This document shows, piece after piece, positions 6,709 through 14,604 of a stretch of DNA of 62,780 nt; position 1 is the stretch's first letter, and the number at the start of each line of letters is the position of its first letter. The notes under the pieces are model-generated. The model had not been told where the DNA came from, did no database searches, and was given only the letters and a program-made list of their open reading frames with translations. The translations under genes were made by a program, and so were the position numbers. Origin of the DNA: a virus; IMG/VR virus record IMGVR_UViG_3300036828_000344, positions 1 through 62,780 of that record, one strand, 5' to 3'.

Positions 6709-8648
6709 GATGCCGTCGCCTCCAGGGCTAGTTCGCTTAGCGCTCGCGGGCTCGCCTTAGCGACTGCCGCGCGCTGTTCGGTCGTTAGGCTCGCCATCCA
6801 TTCATCGATCGCGCCGACACTGACTAGCCGGTAGATGATTACCTGATGGATCCGTGAGACGCGGTGGATTCGCGCGTTGAGCTGCTCATCCTGGTCGTCA
6901 ACCCAGGGAAGGTCTAGCACTACCATCTCATCGGCCGCGTCCAGGGTAATCGACTCGCCTCCGGCCTGTCGGTTGATACACACGACCTGGAGCGTGTCGT
7001 TCATGTCCTGGAACCGGGCCACGAGGTCGGCCCGGTCGCGGTCGGAGGTCGCGCCGGTCAGCGTCAGGACTTCAAAGCCTTCCTTCCGGAGGGTAGCGGC
7101 CGCAAGCTCAACCATCTCGCTGAAGCTGCTCGCGACTACAACCTTGGCTCCGGTGCCCTGCCGTTCCTGCATGAATTCGATGAGCCATTCGATCTTGTTA
7201 CTTGGCAGCTCCGGGATGATGTGGCGGTCATCGCCCATCCGGCCGGAGGCGTTCGCGAACTGTCGGAGCCGGCTGATCTCGGCTAGCACGCCAGTCGCGG
7301 TAATCCGTACTCCGTCCGCGAGCGTAGCGGCTCCCATGTCCTCCATCGCCCAGTACATCTTCGCCTGCTCATCCGTCATGTCTAGCTGGACGTAGCACGG
7401 GCTCTCAGGATCATCTGGGTCGATGGGCGTTCCGGCGTAAGCGATCGGCGGGAGGTCGGCCGCAACCTTGTCCTTGGTCCGCTTGAGGTAATACGGCCGC
7501 AGCATACGGTCCCAGGCATCCATGTCATGAGGCTCCAGGACTTTCCGCGCCTTCCCATTCTCATCCGTACCGCCAACGATCTTGCCGAACCTTCCCTGCT
7601 CGACTCCGAAATGCTTTTCAGCCCAGCCCCAGTAGCCTCCGAACACATCGGGCCGGAGCCAGTTAAGCGTGCCCCAGCCTTTCTCGATATGACTGCGGAA
7701 CGGCGTACCGCTTAGCGCGATAGCAAGGCCGTCCTCGCGGAGCTTACGCCGGAGTATGACCGCGCCGAATCGCTGCTGTGTAATCCGCTTGCTCTGGTAG
7801 TTCGCGGTGGACGCGAGTAGGTTGTGCGACTCGTCCAGAACGATCGCATCCCATTCCTGTCCGAACAGGAACGGCCAGTCAGGAATCGGCTCATACTTGT
7901 GACGGCAGGGCTCGCCGTGAACCTGCGGGCAGACGGTTTCTTTGCTGAGACAGATTTCCTGTTTCTTAGCGCGCACCATCTCGATGTTGATAATCAGCAT
8001 CTTGCGCGTGCCGGGGATAAGAGTCGAATGGTCCGCGAATGCGGCCATGACTTCCTCGCGCTCGCGCCGAGAGCCCTGCGCCACAAACGTCGCAATGCCC
8101 GGAGCCCAGCGCGCGGTCTCCCGCTCCCACACCGTCCGGGTAGCCGTCCTACGGCAGGCCACAAGGATGGTCTTGGAGTCCGATTCCACCAGTGCGGCGA
8201 GTGTCTGCAGCGTCTTGCCTAGGCCAGGATCATCACCGAGGATAACCTGACGACCGGTCAGCATGAAAGCCGTTCCGGCAATCTGGTACTTGCGGTTGTG
8301 GAGCGCGGCGTACAGCGCTGGTGCCTCGGCCTTGACGCGGAGTAGGTCAACGTCCGTGAGCGCTTCCTCGCGGAGAGCCTCAAGCTGCTGCTCTTTGGCT
8401 ATCTGGTCGCGAGCCCATATCGATAGGGCCGGCAGCACTACTAGCTCATCACCGAACACGCGCCGGAAGGCGCGGCAGGTATCCATGTTGAGCGGGTACT
8501 TCCAGCCGAGGAACACGTTGGGCTCAACGGTCTTGTCCCAGTCGGCTCGCGCTCCGGGAACCTGCCTCGCCATGCGTGGGCCTTTGCCGTTCGCATAGTC
8601 GATGTGCGCAAGAATCTTCTTGCCGTCGGTGGTGATCTCTGCCTTCAT
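6705..8648 (-). CDS. SNF2-family DEAD/H-box helicase
   Basis: 647 residues. Walker A DDPGLGKTLQ lies near residue 140, a DESH box in WDAIVLDESHNLL near 265, motif III SGTPFRSH near 305, and motifs V/VI in the C-terminal half (NRQAGGESITLDAADE, NARIHRVSRIHQV). A HARP/SNF2-type remodelling helicase is expected to translocate on dsDNA and may act in replication restart or fork remodelling. The promoter region upstream contains TTACCCTA on the plus strand. Confidence 0.9.
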   Translation of the reverse strand: MKAEITTDGKKILAHIDYANGKGPRMARQVPGARADWDKTVEPNVFLGWKYPLNMDTCRAFRRVFGDELVVLPALSIWARDQIAKEQQLEALREEALTDVDLLRVKAEAPALYAALHNRKYQIAGTAFMLTGRQVILGDDPGLGKTLQTLAALVESDSKTILVACRRTATRTVWERETARWAPGIATFVAQGSRREREEVMAAFADHSTLIPGTRKMLIINIEMVRAKKQEICLSKETVCPQVHGEPCRHKYEPIPDWPFLFGQEWDAIVLDESHNLLASTANYQSKRITQQRFGAVILRRKLREDGLAIALSGTPFRSHIEKGWGTLNWLRPDVFGGYWGWAEKHFGVEQGRFGKIVGGTDENGKARKVLEPHDMDAWDRMLRPYYLKRTKDKVAADLPPIAYAGTPIDPDDPESPCYVQLDMTDEQAKMYWAMEDMGAATLADGVRITATGVLAEISRLRQFANASGRMGDDRHIIPELPSNKIEWLIEFMQERQGTGAKVVVASSFSEMVELAAATLRKEGFEVLTLTGATSDRDRADLVARFQDMNDTLQVVCINRQAGGESITLDAADEMVVLDLPWVDDQDEQLNARIHRVSRIHQVIIYRLVSVGAIDEWMASLTTEQRAAVAKASPRALSELALEATAS

Positions 8649-8696
8649 CTTCGCCTCGCCTTCAGGCCCAACCTTACCCTAGATTGGTGCAGAAGT

Positions 8697-8852
8697 CTAC
8701 TCGTCTGCAGGCCGAGGATGCGGCGCAGAACCCCAGTCCCAGAATCGTAGGGCTCCGTCCTCCGGCATGAGTGCAGGGGCTGGCTCTGGGCTGTCCTGGG
8801 CCGGTTCTGCGGACTCGGCTGGATCCTGGCCGTCCAGGAAGTGAGTGTTCAT
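8697..8852 (-). CDS. Small acidic Pro-rich protein, 51 aa
   Basis: Starts at ATG 8852 overlapping the preceding stop (ATGA). Rich in Pro, Asp and Glu, with a Trp pair (RFWDWGSAP). Probably disordered. It ends just before the promoter region of the helicase gene. Confidence 0.55.
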   Translation of the reverse strand: MNTHFLDGQDPAESAEPAQDSPEPAPALMPEDGALRFWDWGSAPHPRPADE

Positions 8853-9232
8853 GAGAAGAGACTTTCTGTGAATATCTCGTCAGCCGACCCAACGATCTCA
8901 TCGTTCCAGGAGAGCCGCGCGCCGGAGCGGATCGTTATGCCGTAGCTCTGCACGTAGCCGTTCCGGATCATTCCCTTTAGGACTAGCCCGCAGGGCTCTC
9001 CGGCTCTGATCCGGTCTACCGAGACAGGTGGGACGAGTAGGACATTGATCTCCAGCACAACGAGAGCGGCCATAACCGGGCCGGCCATCATAATGCCGTA
9101 GCGGCGGTAATACCGGCCATCGTCGCCTTCCGCGATCGTGACGATGGCCGGTGTGTGCCCTGTGATAGCGCGGACGGCCTTAGTCGCCGGTAGGCCGTTC
9201 TCAAGATGCTGGATGAACTGGTCTCGGTTCAT
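8849..9232 (-). CDS. Hypothetical protein, 127 aa
   Basis: Not recognised. The N-terminal ~40 residues are helical; then comes a hydrophobic stretch MAALVVLEINVLLVPPV and beta-rich sequence. It overlaps its neighbours by 1 and 4 bp, so it belongs to the 8697-10915 operon. Confidence 0.6.
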   Translation of the reverse strand: MNRDQFIQHLENGLPATKAVRAITGHTPAIVTIAEGDDGRYYRRYGIMMAGPVMAALVVLEINVLLVPPVSVDRIRAGEPCGLVLKGMIRNGYVQSYGITIRSGARLSWNDEIVGSADEIFTESLFS

Positions 9233-9423
9233 CAGGCCTCAATCACCTTGCGAGGCTGGCCGCTACCGAGTGTGGCCACGACGCGGCTGACCTTAGCCCG
9301 GAACCAGTACACGCGCGAGTATGGCATCTCACGGCCTCGCCGGAGGTCGGTAACTACCTGCTGTAGCTCCGGGATGAGCCGTTCCAGCTCATCGGCCGCT
9401 GCTAGCTCGCGCGTCCGGCTCAT
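9232..9423 (-). CDS. Hypothetical protein, 63 aa
   Basis: ATG 9423 preferred (GCGGAAG upstream, ATGA overlap with the previous stop) over an in-frame ATG at 9438. Helical, Arg/Glu-rich N-terminal half (ELAAADELERLIPELQQVV), perhaps a short coiled coil. Function unknown. Confidence 0.6.
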   Translation of the reverse strand: MSRTRELAAADELERLIPELQQVVTDLRRGREMPYSRVYWFRAKVSRVVATLGSGQPRKVIEA

Positions 9424-9623
9424 GGCGACTTCCGCCATAGGTTCTTGCGCCAGGTGTGTGGGTCGAATCCAGCCCTGTTGACGACCAGGACGACATCCTG
9501 GCTGACGAGGATTACCCGGTCCTTGTCGCCATCGGCCGTCTCGATGCCGAGAGCTTCTGCCTGCTTTAGCATCATCTGCTGCGGAGTCATCTGGCTGTAC
9601 TCCACCGGGAACTTCTGTGCCAT
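9420..9623 (-). CDS. Hypothetical protein, 67 aa
   Basis: Begins MAQKFPVEYSQMTPQQMMLKQ and contains a beta stretch RVILVSQDVVLVVNRAGFD. No family recognised. Has an SD-like GGGAGAGG on the minus strand before the start and couples to the next gene by ATGA. Confidence 0.6.
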   Translation of the reverse strand: MAQKFPVEYSQMTPQQMMLKQAEALGIETADGDKDRVILVSQDVVLVVNRAGFDPHTWRKNLWRKSP

Positions 9624-9637
9624 GTTGCTGCCTCTCC

Positions 9638-10219
9638 CTAGTACCTTCTGCCGACGTGACGCTTGTGCGGCAAGTGCTCGACTTCCCTGACCGAGATGAT
9701 CATGTCGGCCGAGATGGTCTGTGTTCCTCCGTACTGGCTGCCGTGCGTCCGGTCGGGGCCGCGAGCCGAGAACTGAAGTTCCGAACGTGCATGGCTGAGG
9801 CCACCCATGAAGCCCATACGCCAGATACGCGGGTACTTCTGCTGGCTAGTCTTGGTGGTGATCTCATACTCGTGACCGGCTATGAGCGTAAACGTTCCGG
9901 CCGTGAACGTGTCGGAAGCCTTGTGGCGATTGTGGCAGATGCCACAGATGTCCGTCTCAAGTTCCGGACTTTCCGGAGCCACTTCGATGCCGGTGCACGC
10001 GCCGATGATGCCGTAGCCGTTCTCTGCGGAGTCCAGGCCATCACGGTAGACGAGATCCGCGACGTTGAGGATGCCTTCCTCCAGAGCCGGGCTCAACTCG
10101 ATTAGCCGCGTGATGGCGTGCTTGGCTTCCTCGGAGAGCCCGATGAGGGCAATCTCACGGTCGGACAGCTCGCCTCGCAGTGCCCTGCCGAGGATGGTAG
10201 GGACTTCGCTCTCAGGCAT
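9638..10219 (-). CDS. Hypothetical protein with zinc-knuckle, 193 aa
   Basis: ATG 10219 has AAAGGGAAAGG just upstream; 25 in-frame codons before it are not needed. Helical N-terminal ~65 residues (ILGRALRGELSDREIALIGLS). A CGICHNRH zinc-binding knuckle near residue 95 is followed by a beta-rich region with RGPDRTHGSQYGG. Possibly nucleic-acid binding; no family assigned. Confidence 0.65.
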   Translation of the reverse strand: MPESEVPTILGRALRGELSDREIALIGLSEEAKHAITRLIELSPALEEGILNVADLVYRDGLDSAENGYGIIGACTGIEVAPESPELETDICGICHNRHKASDTFTAGTFTLIAGHEYEITTKTSQQKYPRIWRMGFMGGLSHARSELQFSARGPDRTHGSQYGGTQTISADMIISVREVEHLPHKRHVGRRY

Positions 10220-10400
10220 TGCCTTTCCCTTTCTTGTGGAAGAACATACGGTGGAGTACCCGGCCGACCGGCCTATCCCGGTATAGTACCGCATGCCGGA
10301 ATGCCGCCTTGAATATTGACGTGACCGCGTAGGTCGTCAGGAATACGGTGATCCAGAGCCGGACGGATGGATGGTTCAAGAACACCAGCAGGCTATGCAT
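10212..10400 (-). CDS. Small membrane protein, 62 aa
   Basis: One membrane helix (LWITVFLTTYAVTSIFKAAF) and a basic C-terminus (HRMFFHKKGKGNA). The end of the gene contains the SD of the next one. Function unknown. Confidence 0.6.
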   Translation of the reverse strand: MHSLLVFLNHPSVRLWITVFLTTYAVTSIFKAAFRHAVLYRDRPVGRVLHRMFFHKKGKGNA

Positions 10401-10605
10401 GCTTCTCTCCCGCAGACCTTATGGGCGGAAAACTTCTGATCCCGTCCTCGGTCCATTTTTCCTTATCGGAGCTGGATCTGCCGGCCCGGTAATGCGGGAC
10501 TCCGGCCTGCCGTTCCGGATCGGCCCAGTGAGCCTGGAGATCAGCAAGGTTCTCGAATTCTAGGCCACACTTACAAACGTAGTCCTCGGCCGCATCAGGC
10601 GACAT
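10393..10605 (-). CDS. C2H2-like zinc-finger protein, 70 aa
   Basis: YVCKCGLEFENLADLQAHWADPERQAGV resembles a single C2H2 finger (Cys pair, hydrophobic core Phe/Leu, His) with an incomplete second His. One of several tiny putative zinc-binding proteins in this arm. Possible DNA-binding or adaptor role, by inference. Confidence 0.55.
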   Translation of the reverse strand: MSPDAAEDYVCKCGLEFENLADLQAHWADPERQAGVPHYRAGRSSSDKEKWTEDGIRSFPPIRSAGEKHA

Positions 10606-10915
10606 TTAGATCACCCCAGTATCCTTTCCTCGGTACGGCTACGCATTCCGGGCAGTACTCGCTGTGATGCCCGTTCTGCTTGATCTTGCGCTCCAGGAGC
10701 TTACCGCCGCGAACCGTCCGCGTGACTGTGAACGGGATACCGCGCCGGTAGAATTCGTCAACGATCGGCACGCCGCTCGTGCCATTGCGATGATGGGTCA
10801 GGCGCGAGTCGGTCAGATAGCTGCCGACGTAGTGCTGTGCCCACATCCGTGGACGGCTGCGGTCGCCTATCGGCTCCGCGAAATGGAGCAGGTAGACGAC
10901 CGTAGTCCGGCTCAT
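10595..10915 (-). CDS. GIY-YIG-like nuclease domain protein
   Basis: 106 residues from ATG 10915. VVYLLHF followed by HYVGSYLTDSRLTHHRNG matches the GIY and YIG strands of this nuclease fold with the conserved Arg region. ERKIKQ near residue 80 supplies the glutamate, and a C-terminal YCPEC resembles the usual cysteine end. A free-standing GIY-YIG protein may be a homing endonuclease or a repair/resolution nuclease. The residues fit but are divergent. Confidence 0.6.
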   Translation of the reverse strand: MSRTTVVYLLHFAEPIGDRSRPRMWAQHYVGSYLTDSRLTHHRNGTSGVPIVDEFYRRGIPFTVTRTVRGGKLLERKIKQNGHHSEYCPECVAVPRKGYWGDLNVA

Positions 10916-10919
10916 GACT

Positions 10920-11519
10920 TCACTTGTTCCGGCAGACCGGGCCGCGCCGCTCGCGGCGCGAGGTCTCATCGGTCAGGGGCAGTCCGCAGTCGCGGCAGCG
11001 CTCCATCTCGTCCGCGAACCGGTCGCCACACTTGTCGACACCCTCCGCGATAATCGTGTCCAGAGCCTTCAGAGCCTCGCTCGCGGAGATCATGATTGGG
11101 CCTTGACCGCCGAGGTAGCGCTTCACGAACCGGTAGCCGGGCTTCCGGCCTTCCTTGATGTACCAGAAGTCGAAGTCATTGTGCCCGCTCGCGCTTACGG
11201 TCGCGTAGTATCCGGCCTTGATCGCGGAGTAGTCCTTGCGCGCGGGCGCAGTCTTCTGCGGAGCCGGGCACTCACCGTCAAGATGCCGGACGGTCCAGCC
11301 GCGCTCGCCGCGCTCGATAGCTCCGGCCATTTCCGCGACACGGCCCGCACACCGGTAGCAGGTTCCGGCGTACTTGTTCGGGCGGTGCTTCGCCAGGTTC
11401 TGCTCCGCAGTCGTGGCCACGCGCTCACCGGAGTGCTTGACGGCCGCACCGTGATGGCAGAGGTACACGTCCTGCACGGAGTCGTGACGTCCCTGGCAGT
11501 TTCCGCACTTGATACTCAT
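10920..11519 (-). CDS. Multi-zinc-finger protein with C-terminal DUF6011-like knuckle
   Basis: 199 residues with three cysteine clusters: CGNCQGRH...CHH at the N-terminus, CYRCAG...HLDGEC near residue 55, and CRDCGLPLTDETSRRERRGPVC at the end. The last has the look of the DUF6011 knuckle of actinobacteria and their phages. The central ~80 residues are a folded domain (YYATVSASGHNDFDFWYIKEG). Likely nucleic-acid binding. The standard GAAAGGCGAGAAAATG leader precedes it. Confidence 0.7.
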   Translation of the reverse strand: MSIKCGNCQGRHDSVQDVYLCHHGAAVKHSGERVATTAEQNLAKHRPNKYAGTCYRCAGRVAEMAGAIERGERGWTVRHLDGECPAPQKTAPARKDYSAIKAGYYATVSASGHNDFDFWYIKEGRKPGYRFVKRYLGGQGPIMISASEALKALDTIIAEGVDKCGDRFADEMERCRDCGLPLTDETSRRERRGPVCRNK

Positions 11520-11567
11520 TTTCTCGCCTTTCGTTCCGGGCCGGTCGTTCGCGGCCTCACAGAACTG

Positions 11568-11573
11568 AGTCTA
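11568..11573 (-). promoter_or_regulatory. Putative -10 element (TAGACT) for the 10920-11519 gene
   Basis: On the minus strand AGTAGGGTAGACTCAG lies about 50 bp before the start. A second AGTAGGGTAG lies about 20 bp further upstream (11592-11601), suggesting two stacked copies of the same element. Confidence 0.45.
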
Positions 11574-11598
11574 CCCTACTGCAGCTGTTTGCGCTACC

Positions 11599-11850
11599 CT
11601 ACTTGGGAAGAAAACCACGACGGGATGCTGTCGCGCGCTTGATCTCAAATTCCCTGATGATGTCTTCCGTCTGCTCAGCGTAGCGCTCGCGATCGATGCC
11701 CATGCCGATGGTCTGCTCAAGCCGGTGCTGCTCCTGATCGAGCCGGAGCCGGAGCCGCTCAACCGTCTGGAAAGCCTGAATGGCCGTGTCCGTGTTGAAT
11801 CTCCGTAGCATACCCTTGTCGGTCGCCGCGTTGTCGTGGGCGTCATTCAT
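11599..11850 (-). CDS. Hypothetical helical protein, 83 aa
   Basis: ATG 11850 with AGGAG five bases upstream; a GTG at 11856 is in frame but would overlap the SD. Charged and helical (TVERLRLRLDQEQHRLEQTIG), likely a coiled coil. Function unknown. Confidence 0.6.
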   Translation of the reverse strand: MNDAHDNAATDKGMLRRFNTDTAIQAFQTVERLRLRLDQEQHRLEQTIGMGIDRERYAEQTEDIIREFEIKRATASRRGFLPK

Positions 11851-11867
11851 AGTCACTCCTCAGTTGA

Positions 11868-11907
11868 GGAGCCCGGCTGACGGACGGTGTAACGCCAGCC
11901 GGGCTCC
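11868..11907 (-). terminator. Terminator hairpin after the DUF2786 gene
   Basis: Perfect 12-bp stem GGAGCCCGGCTG / CAGCCGGGCTCC with a 16-nt loop, 6 bp beyond the stop of the leftward DUF2786 gene. Belongs to the recurrent AGCCCGG terminator family of this genome. Confidence 0.75.
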
Positions 11908-11913
11908 GGTCTA

Positions 11914-12873
11914 CTAGCTTAGCGCGGTACGCGGAGCGGAGCCGGCTGCGGGGTTGAGGTTGGCCGTCTCGGCGTGCTGGACGCCTCGCCGGTACGCCTC
12001 CTGGTTGTAGCGTATGTCCTTTGACTTCAGCATTTCGGTCTCCGGGTAGTCTTCCGAGATCATCGCCGCGATGTTCTGCGATTTGTCGGCCAGCACCAGC
12101 TCTGCGCCTGTTGAACGGCCACCAGCGATTGCACGGAGCCGCTGCGAGATCCGGTGGAGGTAGCCCTGCGCCGCGTTGCGGCGGAAGTTCTCTGCGCCGG
12201 ACGGAGGGATACGCAGCGGAGCCTCGCCGCGCGCCTTAACCTCGGCTGCGTACGCGGCCTTGATCCGGCCGACCGACTTGGCCCAGGATACGCGCTCGCC
12301 GGTCACCCGGTGACGGTACATGAACTTGGCTTCGCCGTCGTGCCTCGCGGTCGCCTCCCAGCCGTACGCCTGCGCGATGTCGAACCAGTTGAGACCGGCG
12401 TTGTGAAGCTCATAGGCGTTGACGCCTAGTGACTTCGACTCGTCCGGCTTGGGGAAGATCGTGCCGGACATGTGGAGGTAGAGAGTGGTGAACAGCAGCT
12501 CGAAATACCGCAGGTCACTTTCGTAGCCGTAGACCCAGCAGTATTCCTCGCGGTAGCCACGGTACCCGGAGCCGCGCATCCAGATGGACGAGCACTTGCA
12601 GAACTTCGCGACCACGTTCACGAGGGTTGAGGCTTCCGAGAGGAACGGATTGCCGGCCTCGCCTATGTCTACCTTGATCCTGGTCGGCTTAACGCCGGTC
12701 GGCGCATCCTTCAGGAGCTGCCATTCCTTCACGGCGTACTTCTGCATGAGCTGGTCGGCCATCTCGCGACACGCGGTCGCCTCATTCATGCTCTCTGGGT
12801 CGCCTATGCTCTCCAGGCTCTCGGCCTTCGCGACCAGTCCGCGAATCCGCTCCAGAGTCTTGCTAAGTTCCAT
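11914..12873 (-). CDS. DUF2786-domain protein
   Basis: 319 residues from ATG 12873, which has the GAAAGGCGAGG leader. The N-terminal ~45 residues (LERIRGLVAKAESL...EATACREMADQLMQKYAV) match the DUF2786 signature found in actinobacterial and phage proteins. The rest is helical with no known catalytic motif. A -10-like TATAGT lies at 12901-12906 on the minus strand. Function unknown. Confidence 0.75.
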   Translation of the reverse strand: MELSKTLERIRGLVAKAESLESIGDPESMNEATACREMADQLMQKYAVKEWQLLKDAPTGVKPTRIKVDIGEAGNPFLSEASTLVNVVAKFCKCSSIWMRGSGYRGYREEYCWVYGYESDLRYFELLFTTLYLHMSGTIFPKPDESKSLGVNAYELHNAGLNWFDIAQAYGWEATARHDGEAKFMYRHRVTGERVSWAKSVGRIKAAYAAEVKARGEAPLRIPPSGAENFRRNAAQGYLHRISQRLRAIAGGRSTGAELVLADKSQNIAAMISEDYPETEMLKSKDIRYNQEAYRRGVQHAETANLNPAAGSAPRTALS

Positions 12874-12926
12874 TTCCTCGCCTTTCGTTCGCCTACCCCA
12901 ACTATAGCGCATACGCACACAGAGCG

Positions 12927-13100
12927 CTACTGCGGTAGCCTGCTAATTACTTCCGTCTCAAGAACGGCCGCATCAACGTCCTCCGGGATGACCATCCCCT
13001 GCTGGAACATCCAGCCGAGGTGACCTCGCCTCCACACCAGAACCTTACGCGGCCGGTCGGTGTAGGAGTGAACCTCCACCTTCCAGTTACCTGCCCTCAA
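12927..13100 (-). CDS. Small protein, 57 aa, TTG start
   Basis: Frame open from TTG 13100 just after the upstream stop to TAG 12927, with no ATG near the beginning; a GTG at codon 8 is the alternative start. Content WKVEVHSYTDRPRKVLVWRR looks beta-rich and coding. The end abuts the promoter of the DUF2786 gene. Confidence 0.45.
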   Translation of the reverse strand: MRAGNWKVEVHSYTDRPRKVLVWRRGHLGWMFQQGMVIPEDVDAAVLETEVISRLPQ

Positions 13101-13102
13101 CC

Positions 13103-13351
13103 TTACCGATCGTTCCTGTCTGCTAGAACGGCCTCTGCGCTCTCGATGGCCGCTCCAAGCTCGCGGGTAGTCGCCTCATTAACGGCGTACGCGGCCACAA
13201 CTTCGCGAAGCTCCGGAGAGCCCTCCACGAGAACAGCCGCACGCTCGTAAGCAGCCGGGTAACCGGACTTCCGGATGCCTTCCCGGAAGATGATGTCTGC
13301 GGCTACACGCCGCACATCGGCCGGATAGACCGACCAGTTAAACTTCGCCAT
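13103..13351 (-). CDS. Hypothetical protein, 82 aa
   Basis: ATG 13351 lies immediately downstream of the previous stop. Helical with Ala/Glu/Arg-rich segments (AAYAVNEATTRELGAAIES). No family recognised. Confidence 0.6.
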   Translation of the reverse strand: MAKFNWSVYPADVRRVAADIIFREGIRKSGYPAAYERAAVLVEGSPELREVVAAYAVNEATTRELGAAIESAEAVLADRNDR

Positions 13352-13353
13352 CG

Positions 13354-13557
13354 TTACCACGTCTCACAGTCGGAGTCGCGGGTGTGGCGGATGCAGCAGC
13401 CCGGAGTGCCGCGCTCGCAGGAGTCGGTCTCCGCGCGGTCATCGGCCACTTCCTCGGCCGTGACTTTCACGGAGATGATTTCCACGATCTCGACTGAGCC
13501 GCCGAGAGCTTCCACAAGCTCAGCCGCTACGGCTAGCTGCTTCGCGGTAAGTTCCAT
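13354..13557 (-). CDS. Hypothetical protein, 67 aa, Cys-rich C-terminus
   Basis: Helical N-terminal half, acidic middle, and a cysteine/histidine-rich end (CERGTPGCCIRHTRDSDCETW) that could bind metal. Preceded by the GAAAGGCGAGAAAATG leader and a TAGGGTA element at about 13583. Confidence 0.6.
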   Translation of the reverse strand: MELTAKQLAVAAELVEALGGSVEIVEIISVKVTAEEVADDRAETDSCERGTPGCCIRHTRDSDCETW

Positions 13558-13608
13558 TTTCTCGCCTTTCGTTCGCCTACGGCAAGTGTACCCTACTTCT
13601 GCCAGATA

Positions 13609-14061
13609 TCAAAATCCGGTGACTTCAAACACACGGTACCGGTACGGAGGGAAGTACGGCCGGTGCTCTTCACCGTCAATGACCGACCAGGCATGCGCCT
13701 TCCCACCCTTGCGGCCGGTCACGAAAAATCGCCGGCCAGTCAGCGAGTAGGCCATCGCACCGACCGGGCCGAGGTACGTCACCGAGGTAACGGTACAGCC
13801 TACCGACTCGAATGCGGCGGTGATGTCGGTCTCATACGTTCCGAAGCCAGGCCGGAATCCGGACGCCAGCAAGACCTCGGCCGCGAGCCCGTAGTCGCAC
13901 GCCATGATCTCCGTGAACGTCTGGACTGCGCAGTCCTTCTGAAACCGGAGGTCGCCATCCTTGGTCCGCTTCATCTTCGCCGCATCCAGGCAGTCGCCAC
14001 AGCAGACTAGCTCGTGGCGCTCGCAGCGCTCCGTCTCCCAGGTCTTGCGGTCGGTCGTCAT
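13609..14061 (-). CDS. Hypothetical protein, 150 aa
   Basis: N-terminal Cys cluster (CERHELVCCGDCLDAAK), then TFTEIMACDYGLAAEVLL and a beta domain ending in GKAHAWSVIDGE. The late HAW-DG and early Cys recall papain-fold peptidase-like phage proteins, but the evidence is thin. The leader contains GAAAGGCGAGG and a TAGACT hexamer at 14090-14095. Confidence 0.55.
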   Translation of the reverse strand: MTTDRKTWETERCERHELVCCGDCLDAAKMKRTKDGDLRFQKDCAVQTFTEIMACDYGLAAEVLLASGFRPGFGTYETDITAAFESVGCTVTSVTYLGPVGAMAYSLTGRRFFVTGRKGGKAHAWSVIDGEEHRPYFPPYRYRVFEVTGF

Positions 14062-14117
14062 CGTCCTCGCCTTTCATCGACCTGACCCAAGTCTACGCCA
14101 TGACCGCTAGAAAGCAA

Positions 14118-14144
14118 AATGGCCGGGCCGTAGCCCGGTCCATT
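14118..14144 (-). terminator. Terminator hairpin after the 60-aa gene
   Basis: AATGG-CCGGGC pairs with GCCCGG-T-CCATT (one bulge) around a 4-nt loop, 14 bp after the stop of the leftward 60-aa gene. Confidence 0.65.
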
Positions 14145-14157
14145 CTGCCTAGCTGGC

Positions 14158-14340
14158 CTACCAGTAGCCGGTGACCTTCTTGTTCAGCGCGGCCCAGAAG
14201 AACAGCCGGCGCCAGCGCCGGTATCGCTTCTGGCCTTCCGGAGTAAACTTGCCGACCATCCTGGCCTCCGCACGGAATGCGGCTCGCTCAGTCCGGTTCA
14301 CCCACCGGAGCATGGCGCGGATGTCGCGGTAAAAGCCCAT
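14158..14340 (-). CDS. Basic protein, 60 aa
   Basis: Arg/Lys/Trp-rich (RYRRWRRLFFWAALNKKVTGYW), net strongly positive. Could bind nucleic acid or the membrane. Own leader with GAAAGGCGAGAAAG and a -10-like TATAGT at 14387-14392, and its own terminator, so monocistronic. Confidence 0.6.
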   Translation of the reverse strand: MGFYRDIRAMLRWVNRTERAAFRAEARMVGKFTPEGQKRYRRWRRLFFWAALNKKVTGYW

Positions 14341-14386
14341 TACTTTCTCGCCTTTCGCTGGCCGGCCTCTCTGGCCGGACGTACTG

Positions 14387-14392
14387 ACTATA
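14387..14392 (-). promoter_or_regulatory. Putative -10 element (TATAGT)
   Basis: GCGTATAGTCAG on the minus strand about 46 bp before the 60-aa gene. The rest of 14393-14572 carries no plausible gene. It holds only promoter-like AT tracts, a GGTAACTACC-type stretch and a short GGCCGG inverted repeat (14359-14378). Confidence 0.45.
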
Positions 14393-14572
14393 CGCGATGC
14401 ATCTTGAAACGCAAAACGGTTACTGCACGCTCCGGCCGGTTACCCTGCGCAGAATAGCACTGCACGGCCCAGAGACGACTGCAGAGCGCAGCAGCCATGG
14501 GTTAGCGGTAGTTACCCTCGCAAAAGCTGCAGTGAGTTTCACCTGGTCAGAGTGGTATTTAGAAATGCGAAT

Positions 14573-14592
14573 GGCCGGGCTCTCGCCCGGCC
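14573..14592 (-). terminator. Terminator hairpin after the 165-aa gene
   Basis: GGCCGGGC / GCCCGGCC perfect 8-bp stem with a TCTC loop, 13 bp after the leftward stop. Confidence 0.75.
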
Positions 14593-14604
14593 TCTCGCTC
14601 GCGC

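Noticed and set aside
9440-9500. GGGTCGAATCC, resembling a tRNA T-loop
   Set aside because: No acceptor stem or anticodon arm can be drawn around it; it lies in a coding gene. No tRNA was found anywhere.
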